IMG/VR virus record: IMGVR_UViG_3300046665_000305
Coordinates: 55,576 to 119,575 of that record
DNA: 64,000 bases
DNA from: a virus
Direction: 5' to 3' (one strand)
Part shown: one piece after another, positions 44,855 to 52,213 of the stretch
Layout of the letters: every line of letters starts with the position of its first letter
Position numbering within the stretch: position 1 is the stretch's first letter
The notes under the pieces: model-generated
What the model was told of the DNA's origin: nothing
Seen by the model: the letters and a program-made list of their open reading frames with translations, nothing else
Database searches by the model: none
Program-made: the position numbers and the translations under genes

Positions 44855-45448
44855 ATGCCGGAAACAATCGAGACAACGGTTTTCACATACAATGAATTAA
44901 GCGAGTCGGCAAAGAACAGGGCAAGAGATTGGTTTTATCAGGCTGGCGCGCTACATGATGATTGGTTTGATGCAGTCTATGAAGACGCCAAAACCGTTGG
45001 CGCTCTTATGGGAATCACAATCGACAAAATCTATTTTACAGGCTTTAGCTCGCAAGGCGATGGAGCTTGCTTTGAAGGTAGTTACGAATATGCAAAAGGC
45101 GCTGTTAAGGCCGTAGCCGACTATGCGCCGCAAGATGAAACATTGCCGCGCATTGCTAGGGCTTTGCAGGAAACGCAACGTAAGGCGTTCTATCGCCTTT
45201 CTGCTAAGGTGACACATAGCGGCCATTACTATCATTCCCGTTGCACTTCGATTCACGTCTTCAATCAAAGCGATTGGGCTGAATCAGATATCGATGAATC
45301 AATCTCCGAAACGTTGCGGGATTTCATGGACTGGATTTACAATCAACTGGAACGCGACCACGATTATTTGACAAGTCAAGAGGTAGTGGAAGAATCTATA
45401 ATCGCTAATGGCTATACGTTTACGGCAGATGGAACGCGATTCGGGTAA
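44855..45448 (+). CDS. Conserved phage/plasmid protein, 197 aa
   Basis: TTVFTYNELSESAKNRARDW...WFDAVYEDAKTVGALMGITI, IYFTGFSSQGDGACFEGSY, then a helical C-terminus. I know close relatives in proteobacterial phages and mobile elements, sometimes labelled antitoxin-like; no function is established. ATAGGAGCTAAGGC upstream. Confidence 0.8.
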   Translation: MPETIETTVFTYNELSESAKNRARDWFYQAGALHDDWFDAVYEDAKTVGALMGITIDKIYFTGFSSQGDGACFEGSYEYAKGAVKAVADYAPQDETLPRIARALQETQRKAFYRLSAKVTHSGHYYHSRCTSIHVFNQSDWAESDIDESISETLRDFMDWIYNQLERDHDYLTSQEVVEESIIANGYTFTADGTRFG

Positions 45449-45472
45449 AATAAAAAAATTCAAAAAAGCCTC

Positions 45473-45501
45473 TTGACGTTTCCCGAATGTAAGAATATGT
45501 T
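45473..45501 (+). promoter_or_regulatory. Promoter with GTAAGAATA core
   Basis: TTGACG, 17 bp, TATGTT; ATGTAAGAA lies between. Confidence 0.65.
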
Positions 45502-45539
45502 TAGGTCACAGTCAATCAACGCCTTAAGGAGTTTGGGCC

Positions 45540-45782
45540 ATGGCTTTCGCGTCTAGCACAATGTCGCCTGAAGAATTGGATTTTCTTTATCAGCAATCTT
45601 TAGATGCGGAGAAGTTTGACGCGGCTATTGATTGGGCGTCGGATGAATACGACATTGAATGTTTGGACGATTGGCAGGAATTCGACATTCCAGAACCGGA
45701 ATGGACATATGAAGATGAAGCGGCGTTAGAAGATTGGGAGGAAAAACGCCGCGTCAAAATAGCGGAGCGGAATGAATATTAA
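45540..45782 (+). CDS. Acidic hypothetical protein, 80 aa
   Basis: MAFASSTMSPEELDFLYQQS, very acidic and Trp-rich. TTAAGGAGTTTGGGCC upstream. An acidic DNA-mimic role is conceivable but unsupported. Confidence 0.75.
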   Translation: MAFASSTMSPEELDFLYQQSLDAEKFDAAIDWASDEYDIECLDDWQEFDIPEPEWTYEDEAALEDWEEKRRVKIAERNEY

Positions 45783-45794
45783 GCCTTAAAATTT

Positions 45795-45813
45795 CCTGCC
45801 CTATAGGGGCAGG
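45795..45813 (+). promoter_or_regulatory. Intercistronic hairpin
   Basis: CCTGCCC/GGGCAGG with a 5-nt loop, followed by ATTCTTTAACGCTTAAGGAG, a spacer-plus-ribosome site repeated after other hairpins here (49404, 51574). Confidence 0.6.
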
Positions 45814-45841
45814 ATTCTTTAACGCTTAAGGAGCGCAAACC

Positions 45842-46036
45842 ATGCCTGATACGTCAGTACACTACGAAATGACCTATGAAGAATATCGCGCCAATGTAGG
45901 CTATAAATGCCATAGCGATTGGCTGGCATGTCCTGAAAAGCTTTGCAGGACTGGCAATTTCCACGCCAAGGGAACGCTACTTGTTGAACGCGTTACTTGC
46001 GAGGAATGCAGCAAACGTTTGAAGCTTAGGAGCTAA
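45842..46036 (+). CDS. Zinc-binding small protein, 64 aa
   Basis: CHSDWLACPEKLC and later CEEC, four well-spaced Cys that could bind zinc. TTAAGGAGCGCAAACC upstream. Function unknown. Confidence 0.7.
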   Translation: MPDTSVHYEMTYEEYRANVGYKCHSDWLACPEKLCRTGNFHAKGTLLVERVTCEECSKRLKLRS

Positions 46037-46040
46037 GACC

Positions 46041-46289
46041 ATGTTCATTTCGATCTATCACAATCAAAGCGGGACTCAGGAATTGTTGCGCCGCCTTGCG
46101 CCAAACGAGTCAATTGATCCTGAATTCCATTGCAGGAAATGGGCCATGGCAAACGACGTAACGATTGCAACGCCTAATGGCTATATTTATCGCGGTTGCG
46201 CTGAATATTACGCTGAGACGCGCCACACTAAAGAGGCGACCGGTTCTTGCTGGAAATCGTTTGATTTTTATCTAGAAAGTGAAGAATAG
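46041..46289 (+). CDS. Hypothetical protein, 82 aa
   Basis: MFISIYHNQSGTQELLRRLA, mixed fold with three Cys. TAGGAGCTAAGACC upstream. No family recognised. Confidence 0.75.
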   Translation: MFISIYHNQSGTQELLRRLAPNESIDPEFHCRKWAMANDVTIATPNGYIYRGCAEYYAETRHTKEATGSCWKSFDFYLESEE

Positions 46290-46292
46290 CGC

Positions 46293-46329
46293 TTGACTTG
46301 AATCTTTAATAGGTTCAATGTAAGGAAAG
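46293..46329 (+). promoter_or_regulatory. Promoter cassette, copy 1
   Basis: 37 bases from CTTGACTTGAATC to GTAAGGAAA, repeated exactly at 46999. Either TTGAAT, 17 bp, TAAGGA or TTGACT, 17 bp, CAATGT can be read. TTGAA...TTCAA forms an inverted repeat in the middle. Confidence 0.7.
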
Positions 46330-46349
46330 ATTAAACAGGAGCTAAGGCC

Positions 46350-46769
46350 ATGACAAAACATCGCTGGAATTATTTGGGTGATACTGACTTGCGTTACGGC
46401 GGGTATTTCTGGAAAGAAGACGATGCAGAGGATTATGTTCTTTGTGTTGATGTTATCCCTTGTAGTGATGCAGGCGGCGCGGATAACAAATTCGTCATTG
46501 AATGGGGCAATATCTATTTGCCTATCGATGACGCGGCAAAGCTCAAGAGTGCGCTTGCGTCTTGCGGCTTGACGCCCGAAACCGCAACGCGCGCTGATAT
46601 TGTTGACGCGTTCAAATTCTATCATGGCTTGGATGATAGAATGTCGCGTTGTGTCCAAATCGGCAAAGCCGAAGATGAAAATCCTAACGGGTGGAATCCC
46701 GAAACTGATATACAGTTGCGCTCCAATGCAAAGTTGAAAAACTTTGTGAAGCGGGAATTTTTGTCATGA
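46350..46769 (+). CDS. Conserved alphaproteobacterial-type protein, 139 aa
   Basis: HRWNYLGDTDLRYGGYFWKE, YVLCVDVIPCSDAGGADNKF and a helical middle. I recall this opening from alphaproteobacterial phages and plasmids; unknown function. CAGGAGCTAAGGCC upstream; overlaps the next gene by 4 bases. Confidence 0.8.
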   Translation: MTKHRWNYLGDTDLRYGGYFWKEDDAEDYVLCVDVIPCSDAGGADNKFVIEWGNIYLPIDDAAKLKSALASCGLTPETATRADIVDAFKFYHGLDDRMSRCVQIGKAEDENPNGWNPETDIQLRSNAKLKNFVKREFLS

Positions 46770-46963
46770 TATATTATATAATCTTCGGAATTGATAAAAA
46801 CGGCTTGGCATACACATTTGCCAATGAAACGATTAGTTGGACTTTAAGAGGAGTCCGGCGCGAAACGCAATGTTTCGGTTTGTGTGAAGTAAGAGCATGG
46901 GACGGTGAATTAGACTATACCGTTACATATTCTTGGAATCCGGTTGATGGTTATGTTTTTTGA
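46766..46963 (+). CDS. Hypothetical protein, 65 aa
   Basis: MIYYIIFGIDKNGLAYTFAN, beta-rich, coupled to the preceding gene by ATGA. No family recognised. Confidence 0.7.
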   Translation: MIYYIIFGIDKNGLAYTFANETISWTLRGVRRETQCFGLCEVRAWDGELDYTVTYSWNPVDGYVF

Positions 46964-46998
46964 TCCTACTGGATCAATCGCAGAAAGTTATAAAAAGA

Positions 46999-47035
46999 CT
47001 TGACTTGAATCTTTAATAGGTTCAATGTAAGGAAA
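46999..47035 (+). promoter_or_regulatory. Promoter cassette, copy 2
   Basis: Exact 37-base copy of the cassette at 46293. Confidence 0.7.
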
Positions 47036-47091
47036 TGTTGTTCAAACAAGTTTGAGCAACATTAATCGAAACGCCTAAAGGAGTTAGGCCA

Positions 47092-47322
47092 ATGAGAGTC
47101 CTGCACATTCCGACTGCCAAGCCAATCAATGCTTGCGTCAAGTTTGATTACAAAGGCTATGAAATAAGCCTTTCGACTGACTCTAATCCACAAAGGCCAT
47201 GGCTTGCCGTCTTCAATGGTGAAAGCAATTCGCCTCTTTTCATCTGCGAACAAGCCGATATGCTTGATGCAATCGATCAAGCAAAAGCTTTCATCGATGC
47301 AGCGATTAAGGAGCAAAGCTAA
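47092..47322 (+). CDS. Hypothetical protein, 76 aa
   Basis: MRVLHIPTAKPINACVKFDY, beta sheet then helix. AAAGGAGTTAGGCC upstream; overlaps the next ATG by one base. Confidence 0.7.
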   Translation: MRVLHIPTAKPINACVKFDYKGYEISLSTDSNPQRPWLAVFNGESNSPLFICEQADMLDAIDQAKAFIDAAIKEQS

Positions 47323-47678
47323 TGGACGTAACTTGCACTCGACTCGCCAATGGCGATTTGAATATTACTCTTTCGGACAATGATAGCCGCGAAGAATTGA
47401 TTGACGCCATGGAAGGCGCAAGGGAATTTTGGAGCATTCTTTGCGACTTGTTCGAATCCTACTCCTGCAACGGCTCTTACACGCCTTTCGACGCTGGCGA
47501 CGGGAATCCATTCGTCGGATTGACAAACGCGCCATGCATAGCCGAGTGCATGGATTATGAAGACGATGGGACGCAAACAATTGAAGGCGATTTTTGGTAT
47601 TACGCGGATTATCAAATCCGTTGCCCATTGGAAGAATTGCTGGCGAACGATTCCGTTGTCTTCACTCTTGCACGTTAA
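47322..47678 (+). CDS. Conserved hypothetical protein, 118 aa
   Basis: LANGDLNITLSDNDSREELI, NGSYTPFDAGDGNPFVGLTN, APCIAECMDY, then YYADYQIRCPLEELL. It resembles a conserved small phage family I have seen; role unknown. Confidence 0.75.
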   Translation: MDVTCTRLANGDLNITLSDNDSREELIDAMEGAREFWSILCDLFESYSCNGSYTPFDAGDGNPFVGLTNAPCIAECMDYEDDGTQTIEGDFWYYADYQIRCPLEELLANDSVVFTLAR

Positions 47679-47706
47679 CCTTTCCTTCATACCTTGCCGC
47701 TATATT

Positions 47707-47736
47707 ATCCCTCATAGCAATCACGCTATGAGGGAT
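47707..47736 (+). promoter_or_regulatory. Perfect 12-bp hairpin at a ribosome site
   Basis: ATCCCTCATAGC/GCTATGAGGGAT with a 6-nt loop. The 3' arm contains GAGGG, the only Shine-Dalgarno-like run before ATG 47743, so the hairpin should restrain translation of that gene. Confidence 0.65.
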
Positions 47737-47742
47737 AAAGCC

Positions 47743-47952
47743 ATGACAAACCGTCGCAATAACGTTTCTCAAATTAATTCGAAAAACGTTGTCAAGGAAA
47801 TCAATCTTGACGCGTTCGAATTCATCGCGAAACGTAACGCCGAAATAATGATGTGCTATTGCTTAATTTTTATAACTTTGATTTTCTCTATTGCAAGCCT
47901 TGCCGGTCTTTGCTATAGATATGAAGCAATCAAATCAGCACTAGGGCTTTAA
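47743..47952 (+). CDS. Membrane-anchored protein, 69 aa
   Basis: Start at 47743 (MTNRRNN) because the earlier ATG at 47728 lies inside the hairpin. N-terminal soluble part and a membrane helix at residues ~38-58 (CYCLIFITLIFSIASLAGLC). Confidence 0.7.
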   Translation: MTNRRNNVSQINSKNVVKEINLDAFEFIAKRNAEIMMCYCLIFITLIFSIASLAGLCYRYEAIKSALGL

Positions 47953-47964
47953 GGAGCTAAGCAG

Positions 47965-48159
47965 ATGACAAGGCGGGAGTTTTTTAAAGACGTAAAGACT
48001 TGGAAAGGAGCGGAATTGCGTTGTGCTGTAATTGGCAACAAGCGTGCCGTTTCCTATCGGGAATTCACCCGTAACGTGATGATTAACGCACAAACCATGT
48101 TTGTGAAATCCGCTCTTATGGCAACGCGTCATAATCGTTCGATAACAGTAGAGCTTTGA
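47965..48159 (+). CDS. Hypothetical basic protein, 64 aa
   Basis: MTRREFFKDVKTWKGAELRC, basic with mixed structure. AAGGAGCTAAGCAG upstream. No family recognised. Confidence 0.7.
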   Translation: MTRREFFKDVKTWKGAELRCAVIGNKRAVSYREFTRNVMINAQTMFVKSALMATRHNRSITVEL

Positions 48160-48170
48160 GGAGCTAGGTA

Positions 48171-48320
48171 ATGAATCCGCATATCTTGGAAAATGCTGCT
48201 ATCTATGTCAATGCATATCGTAACAGGATAGGCGTTATGGATAGCGCAGCTAGAGCAACGTTACGCAATCATGTGACGCGTTTGTTTGGCGCGACATATG
48301 CCGCTATTTTGGTTAATTGA
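48171..48320 (+). CDS. Hypothetical protein, 49 aa
   Basis: MNPHILENAAIYVNAYRNRI, helical, with TGAGGAGCTAGGTA upstream and a strong terminator after it. No family recognised. Confidence 0.65.
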   Translation: MNPHILENAAIYVNAYRNRIGVMDSAARATLRNHVTRLFGATYAAILVN

Positions 48321-48332
48321 AAAATTTAATTT

Positions 48333-48366
48333 GACTAGCGCGACGAATCGCGCTAGTCTTTTTTCA
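48333..48366 (+). terminator. Rho-independent terminator
   Basis: GACTAGCGCG/CGCGCTAGTC, 6-nt loop, then six U. Confidence 0.92.
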
Positions 48367-48379
48367 ATCCGTGGGATGG

Positions 48380-48432
48380 GAACGGCGAACCTGCAATATT
48401 TTTAAAACGGAACATATGTGGAACAAAAAGCG
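48380..48432. repeat. Small GAAC cluster
   Basis: GAAC at 48380, 48387, 48410 and 48421; the last two, GGAACATATGT and GGAACAAAAAG, are 11 bases apart as in the array at 43574. Possibly a weaker site for the same protein. Confidence 0.4.
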
Positions 48433-48455
48433 GCAAATTATTTTAAAAATTACAG

Positions 48456-48484
48456 TTGACTAGCGTTTTGTTTTTCCTTACATT
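48456..48484 (+). promoter_or_regulatory. Promoter, TACATT type
   Basis: TTGACT, 17 bp, TACATT, followed by ATTATCGAAACAAGG, a leader shared with 49682 and 52651. Confidence 0.75.
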
Positions 48485-48512
48485 GTGATTATCGAAACAA
48501 GGAGTCGAGCTA

Positions 48513-48788
48513 ATGGCGAAATTTGATCCATTCAAAAATCTCAATTGCCGCTATGGTGCGCCAATGGGGCGGCATGGCCATAACGCTGACTCGTGGGATG
48601 GCTACGGGAAATTGTATGCCAGACATTGCGGCGGCGATGGCTATTACGACAAAGGCGGCGCATATTGGGGACATAGCAGAGTGTTTGCGGTTTGGACTCG
48701 CGGCGGCGTATGGTGCGCCTATGTTGAGGCTAGCAGCAAAGAATCAGCGATTAACAAAGTCAAAACACTTTGTGCAACTGAGGAATAA
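48513..48788 (+). CDS. Gly-rich hypothetical protein, 91 aa
   Basis: RYGAPMGRHGHNADSWDGYG...GGDGYYDKGGAYWG: Gly-, Tyr- and Trp-rich with three His. AAGGAGTCGAGCTA upstream. A second frame over the same bases is its shadow. I recall relatives in phage accessory regions; role unknown. Confidence 0.75.
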   Translation: MAKFDPFKNLNCRYGAPMGRHGHNADSWDGYGKLYARHCGGDGYYDKGGAYWGHSRVFAVWTRGGVWCAYVEASSKESAINKVKTLCATEE

Positions 48789-48793
48789 AGACA

Positions 48794-49099
48794 ATGGCAA
48801 GAGTCCATAGCAGAACGGATTTTCAGTTTGAAGTTGTCAAAGGATATCCGCGTTTTTGTCGCGCCGCCTATGCCGTGATTATCACACAATCAACGGCTTA
48901 TCCCGATGAACGTTGCTTGTACCATATCGAGACCTTCTATGGTGACAATGGCGTCAAGTTGCGTGCCGAGGCGCGGCGCTACGGTCGCGCCATTGTAACA
49001 GGCAAACGCGGCGTAGAACGCTACCGCGACCAATATTTGCCTACCATATTCCCTTACAAGGATTTGCCGAAACGAGAAAATGAGGTAGAAATCCGTTAA
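48794..49099 (+). CDS. Hypothetical basic protein, 101 aa
   Basis: MARVHSRTDFQFEVVKGYPR, alpha/beta, strongly basic middle (KLRAEARRYGRAIVTGKRGVERYR). No family recognised. Confidence 0.75.
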   Translation: MARVHSRTDFQFEVVKGYPRFCRAAYAVIITQSTAYPDERCLYHIETFYGDNGVKLRAEARRYGRAIVTGKRGVERYRDQYLPTIFPYKDLPKRENEVEIR

Positions 49100-49113
49100 A
49101 TTAAAAAAGCCTA

Positions 49114-49156
49114 TTGACCATGTAAGGAAAAGCGTTTAAGTTCCTTACATGGTCAA
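49114..49156 (+). promoter_or_regulatory. Palindromic promoter, copy 1
   Basis: TTGACCATGTAAGGAA (49114-49129) and its exact complement (49141-49156) flank an 11-base centre. Within it TTGACC, 17 bp, TAAGTT forms the promoter. The same 16-bp arms recur at 49976, 50796 and 51223. Repressor binding across the arms, or a 5' RNA hairpin, would control the downstream gene. Confidence 0.8.
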
Positions 49157-49172
49157 CAAAGGAAATACGGAA

Positions 49173-49391
49173 ATGGCAACGCCTTCTCACATTGTGGAAA
49201 TTCATCTTCCTGAAACGCACGGAGGCGGAATGAAGACACAATTCATTTACGGCGGATTGGAAAACGCAAAGTCGTTTATCCGTTCCAAGCTTTCGCTTTC
49301 GGAAGATGTAGCGCTTAAGCACAAGCATATTTACCACGTGCTCGTTTATGGCGGCCATCCTCATGAATTCGTTTACAGTGCAGCCGGTTAA
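49173..49391 (+). CDS. Hypothetical protein, 72 aa
   Basis: MATPSHIVEIHLPETHGGGM; ATG 49173 behind AAAGGAAATACGG. The ATG at 49149 lies in the palindrome and is rejected. Mixed fold with several His. No family recognised. Confidence 0.7.
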   Translation: MATPSHIVEIHLPETHGGGMKTQFIYGGLENAKSFIRSKLSLSEDVALKHKHIYHVLVYGGHPHEFVYSAAG

Positions 49392-49403
49392 GCCTTTAAA
49401 TTT

Positions 49404-49421
49404 GGCGCTCAATGGAGCGCC
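49404..49421 (+). promoter_or_regulatory. Intercistronic hairpin
   Basis: GGCGCTC-AATG-GAGCGCC, then ATTCTTAAACGCTTGAAAG before the next ribosome site. Confidence 0.6.
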
Positions 49422-49451
49422 ATTCTTAAACGCTTGAAAGAGGAAAGCGCT

Positions 49452-49673
49452 ATGTGTGACACTCTCATTAAAAACGAAATCAGCGACATTGTAAGCCGTC
49501 TGCGCTGGCAGGAAAGCCGAGATGGTACGGTTTGCCATGAAACGCGTTACAACGCGATGTGCAAGGCTCTAGGCCTTCTTAATCGCGTATCGGTTCCGGC
49601 AAGCTTTACCAGAACGCGCCGCGCGCTTTTCAGTGTCATGAATGAAGCCAAAAATAATTTGGCTGGCATGTAA
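49452..49673 (+). CDS. Hypothetical basic protein, 73 aa
   Basis: MCDTLIKNEISDIVSRLRWQ, all-helical. Start set by GAGGAAAGCGCT. No family recognised. Confidence 0.7.
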   Translation: MCDTLIKNEISDIVSRLRWQESRDGTVCHETRYNAMCKALGLLNRVSVPASFTRTRRALFSVMNEAKNNLAGM

Positions 49674-49681
49674 GAAAACGT

Positions 49682-49710
49682 TTGCAAGTCGCTTAGAATC
49701 GTGACATTGT
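49682..49710 (+). promoter_or_regulatory. Promoter, CATTGT type
   Basis: TTGCAA, 17 bp, CATTGT, then AATTATCGAAACAAGAGG. Confidence 0.6.
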
Positions 49711-49737
49711 GAATTATCGAAACAAGAGGAAACGGAA

Positions 49738-49971
49738 ATGCGGCCTTACAAAATGACTGAGAATCGCGGTTTGCAGCCCGACATGTCGGCAGTGCTTTAT
49801 GTGAAGCGCGACACTATGACAGACCTTTGGCGTTTGGCTTGGATGACTCCAAACTCTGATTCCTACTGCTATGCAGAAGGCGAATGCAGCGCAAAGCTTT
49901 TCAAGCGTCGTTATGAAGCCGTTGCCTATGGCAAAAAGGCATATGGCGAAACTGCAAAAAATTGGAAGTAA
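49738..49971 (+). CDS. Hypothetical protein, 77 aa
   Basis: MRPYKMTENRGLQPDMSAVL, alpha/beta; C-terminal basic helix. CAAGAGGAAACGGAA upstream. No family recognised. Confidence 0.75.
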   Translation: MRPYKMTENRGLQPDMSAVLYVKRDTMTDLWRLAWMTPNSDSYCYAEGECSAKLFKRRYEAVAYGKKAYGETAKNWK

Positions 49972-49975
49972 GCTA

Positions 49976-50018
49976 TTGACCATGTAAGGAAAAGCGTTTA
50001 AGTTCCTTACATGGTCAA
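49976..50018 (+). promoter_or_regulatory. Palindromic promoter, copy 2
   Basis: Same arms and centre as copy 1 (49976-49991 and 50003-50018). Confidence 0.8.
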
Positions 50019-50033
50019 CAAGGGAATACGGAA

Positions 50034-50255
50034 ATGGCTCGCAAGATTAAAAACGACAAAATCGAAATTGGCGATTATGTCATGATCGTAAAAGGCGTTG
50101 ATAATGGTTGGCCAAAAAATGAAGGTTGGGTAGGCATTCTTGACAACGAATTTGTTAAGGATGGAATTACTCAATATGCCGTCGTTTCTGAGAACTACGA
50201 AAACGACGACATTTTCTATTATGCAGCGGAAATTAAATTGTTCCAAAAGGCTTAA
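50034..50255 (+). CDS. Hypothetical beta-protein, 73 aa
   Basis: MARKIKNDKIEIGDYVMIVK...GWPKNEGWVGIL: a KOW/SH3-like small barrel pattern. AAGGGAATACGG upstream. Function unknown. Confidence 0.75.
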   Translation: MARKIKNDKIEIGDYVMIVKGVDNGWPKNEGWVGILDNEFVKDGITQYAVVSENYENDDIFYYAAEIKLFQKA

Positions 50256-50267
50256 GGAGCTAGGGCA

Positions 50268-50588
50268 ATGGCAAAGTATTTTACCGTAATGCAAGGCTTG
50301 CGTGGCTGTTACATGCCAGATAGCGTTAATGTTATCAAGTGCGACACAAGGCGCGAATTGAAAAACGCGATTGAATGGGAAGCGCGCGATATTCGTGAGG
50401 CTGGATTCATTGGCGCAAACAAGAAAGGCGTTGCTGCGCTTGCCGCTCATATGTGGCGCGAGGCAAAGAAGGAAAAACCGTCTTTCTATCCTAATGTTCT
50501 GCCCTATGGAACAAAGGGAAACTATCACTCCGCAATTCATGTTTCCGTGGCAACACGGCGCGAATATCTGGAACAACAAAACGACTAA
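50268..50588 (+). CDS. Hypothetical protein, 106 aa
   Basis: MAKYFTVMQGLRGCYMPDSV; RRELKNAIEWEARDIREAGF then a basic helix. I recall this opening from alphaproteobacterial phages; unknown function. TTAAGGAGCTAGGGC upstream. Confidence 0.75.
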   Translation: MAKYFTVMQGLRGCYMPDSVNVIKCDTRRELKNAIEWEARDIREAGFIGANKKGVAALAAHMWREAKKEKPSFYPNVLPYGTKGNYHSAIHVSVATRREYLEQQND

Positions 50589-50599
50589 ACCGCAACATT

Positions 50600-50621
50600 G
50601 CCGCTCCAATGGTGGAACGGC
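50600..50621 (+). promoter_or_regulatory. Intercistronic hairpin with C-A mismatch
   Basis: GCCG-C-TCC pairs with GGA-A-CGGC around a 6-nt loop, again with a C-A mismatch. Confidence 0.55.
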
Positions 50622-50650
50622 GATAGCTCTACAACAAAGGAGTTAAGAGC

Positions 50651-50776
50651 ATGTCGCAGAACAAAATGAACAAGAAGGCAATTCAGGACGCGCGCCGGAA
50701 CAAGACAGCTAGACGCAACGTTTTCGCCTTTGTCGCGGCTGATAAGCGGGAAGGCGTTGAAAAGCGCTATTATTAA
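50651..50776 (+). CDS. Basic hypothetical protein, 41 aa
   Basis: MSQNKMNKKAIQDARRNKTA, very basic helix. AAAGGAGTTAAGAGC upstream. Plausible RNA- or DNA-binding peptide; no family recognised. Confidence 0.65.
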   Translation: MSQNKMNKKAIQDARRNKTARRNVFAFVAADKREGVEKRYY

Positions 50777-50795
50777 AAATTCCGCTTTATGCCTA

Positions 50796-50838
50796 TTGAC
50801 CATGTAAGGAAAAGATTCTATCTTCCTTACATGGTCAA
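50796..50838 (+). promoter_or_regulatory. Palindromic promoter, copy 3
   Basis: Same 16-bp arms; the centre differs (AAGATTCTATC-like), giving TATCTT as -10. Confidence 0.8.
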
Positions 50839-50860
50839 CCGCATTAAAGGGAATACGGAA

Positions 50861-51208
50861 ATGGAACGCAAATTTTTCTGCAACTATTTGGGCGGTCGTG
50901 AATATACCTTTGCCGAAGCTAAGGCCGAATCTGGCGAGCTTGCGCTGCAAATTCATGACCTATGTTGCTGGCCTATCGAAGCTGGAAAGCTTCGCAAGGA
51001 AAAGAATGATCTTGACCATGGAATCGTGACTCATATGGTTACGCTCCTTTCTGAGCAAATGCAGGAATGCGGCAAATACACGAAAGAGGAATGCGCCGCA
51101 AATTGGACTTGGTTCATGGCAAAGAACATTGAAGGCAAAGACAATTTGCCGCTCCTTAAGGCATTCCGTGAAAGCCTGAAAAATCGCGAAATTCAGCCTT
51201 GCATTTAA
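50861..51208 (+). CDS. Hypothetical protein, 115 aa
   Basis: MERKFFCNYLGGREYTFAEA, all-helical after a short strand, five Cys. AAAGGGAATACGG upstream. No family recognised. Confidence 0.75.
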   Translation: MERKFFCNYLGGREYTFAEAKAESGELALQIHDLCCWPIEAGKLRKEKNDLDHGIVTHMVTLLSEQMQECGKYTKEECAANWTWFMAKNIEGKDNLPLLKAFRESLKNREIQPCI

Positions 51209-51222
51209 TTTTAAAAAACCGC

Positions 51223-51265
51223 TTGACCATGTAAGGAAAAGAATTTAAGTTCCTTACATGGTCAA
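51223..51265 (+). promoter_or_regulatory. Palindromic promoter, copy 4
   Basis: Same 16-bp arms (51223-51238 and 51250-51265), -10 TAAGTT. Confidence 0.8.
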
Positions 51266-51281
51266 CAAAGGAAATACGGAA

Positions 51282-51560
51282 ATGGCACATATCTTTACCG
51301 CTCCAAAAGGTCAGAAAATCACTCTTGACGATATCGCTGAAAAGCGTCCTAACGCCAAGTTTCTTGACAAGGCCATTGTTTTCCATCGTGGCGCATATTT
51401 CATCGCAGAATTCATCTGCACTCAGTCTCATGATTATTCGTGGGCCATTCGCCACGAATATGGCTTTAAGAGCGCTTTTGAAGCTCTTATTGAGTGTGAA
51501 GGCGTTACCATGACAAATGGGACTTGGCTTAGGGCAAATCACTGCATCGCAGTCTATTAA
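51282..51560 (+). CDS. Hypothetical protein, 92 aa
   Basis: MAHIFTAPKGQKITLDDIAE, alpha/beta. AAAGGAAATACGG upstream. No family recognised. Confidence 0.75.
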   Translation: MAHIFTAPKGQKITLDDIAEKRPNAKFLDKAIVFHRGAYFIAEFICTQSHDYSWAIRHEYGFKSAFEALIECEGVTMTNGTWLRANHCIAVY

Positions 51561-51573
51561 GCCTTTATATTGA

Positions 51574-51591
51574 CGCCTTGCCAGCAAGGCG
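51574..51591 (+). promoter_or_regulatory. Intercistronic hairpin
   Basis: CGCCTTG-CCAG-CAAGGCG, followed by a short U-run and ACAAAGGAG. Confidence 0.6.
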
Positions 51592-51622
51592 TTTAATAAA
51601 TGCTTACAAAGGAGTTTTGAGC

Positions 51623-52210
51623 ATGGTTATGTCTTATGCAACGGCTTATGCGAATTTCGCGATGATAGCGGCTGAAATTCCATCCGACGATGAAATTATG
51701 CTGCGCGAAGAATGGAACAACTATACCGATATGCTTTGCAAGGAAGGCGACATGACAGACCTTCAATATCATCATTGCCCTGCCTATGATGAAAACTGTG
51801 ATATGAACGATGAGGAAACGCTTGATTTCATCTTGGAATCAATGGGATTCACGTTCTCGCATGGCCCGTTGCGTTCCAAGCGCAGCGATGATAACATGTC
51901 GGATATGCCGCGCCATTTCCTTTGCTGCATATCGCGGAATTCCCGCTCTCATGAGTTTTGGTTTTCGCAAGGCGCGGGCCATACGGAATCACCAACTCTT
52001 ACTGACACGCTTTCATGCCTCATTATGGACGCGTCTAACGCGGATGAAAGCTTTGAGTCATGGTGCGAAGAATATGGCTATGACGACGATAGCCGCAAGG
52101 CGGAACGGATTTACAACGCGGTAAAGGAAACGCGCGCCGCTCTTTTCACACTCATGAGCAAATCGGAAATGGACGATTTGCAAGAACACTTTTCGGAATG
52201 CGGTCTTTGA
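51623..52210 (+). CDS. Conserved phage/plasmid protein, 195 aa
   Basis: LREEWNNYTDMLCKEGDMTD, MPRHFLCCISRNSRSHEFWF, SQGAGHTESPTLTDTLSCLI, SWCEEYGYDDDSRKAERIYN. I recognise this order from a conserved family in proteobacterial mobile elements; function unknown. Confidence 0.8.
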   Translation: MVMSYATAYANFAMIAAEIPSDDEIMLREEWNNYTDMLCKEGDMTDLQYHHCPAYDENCDMNDEETLDFILESMGFTFSHGPLRSKRSDDNMSDMPRHFLCCISRNSRSHEFWFSQGAGHTESPTLTDTLSCLIMDASNADESFESWCEEYGYDDDSRKAERIYNAVKETRAALFTLMSKSEMDDLQEHFSECGL

Positions 52211-52213
52211 TGC

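Noticed and set aside
50007-50609. 200-residue minus-strand frame
   Set aside because: Antisense to two well-placed genes and a palindromic promoter; Cys-rich composition typical of a shadow frame.
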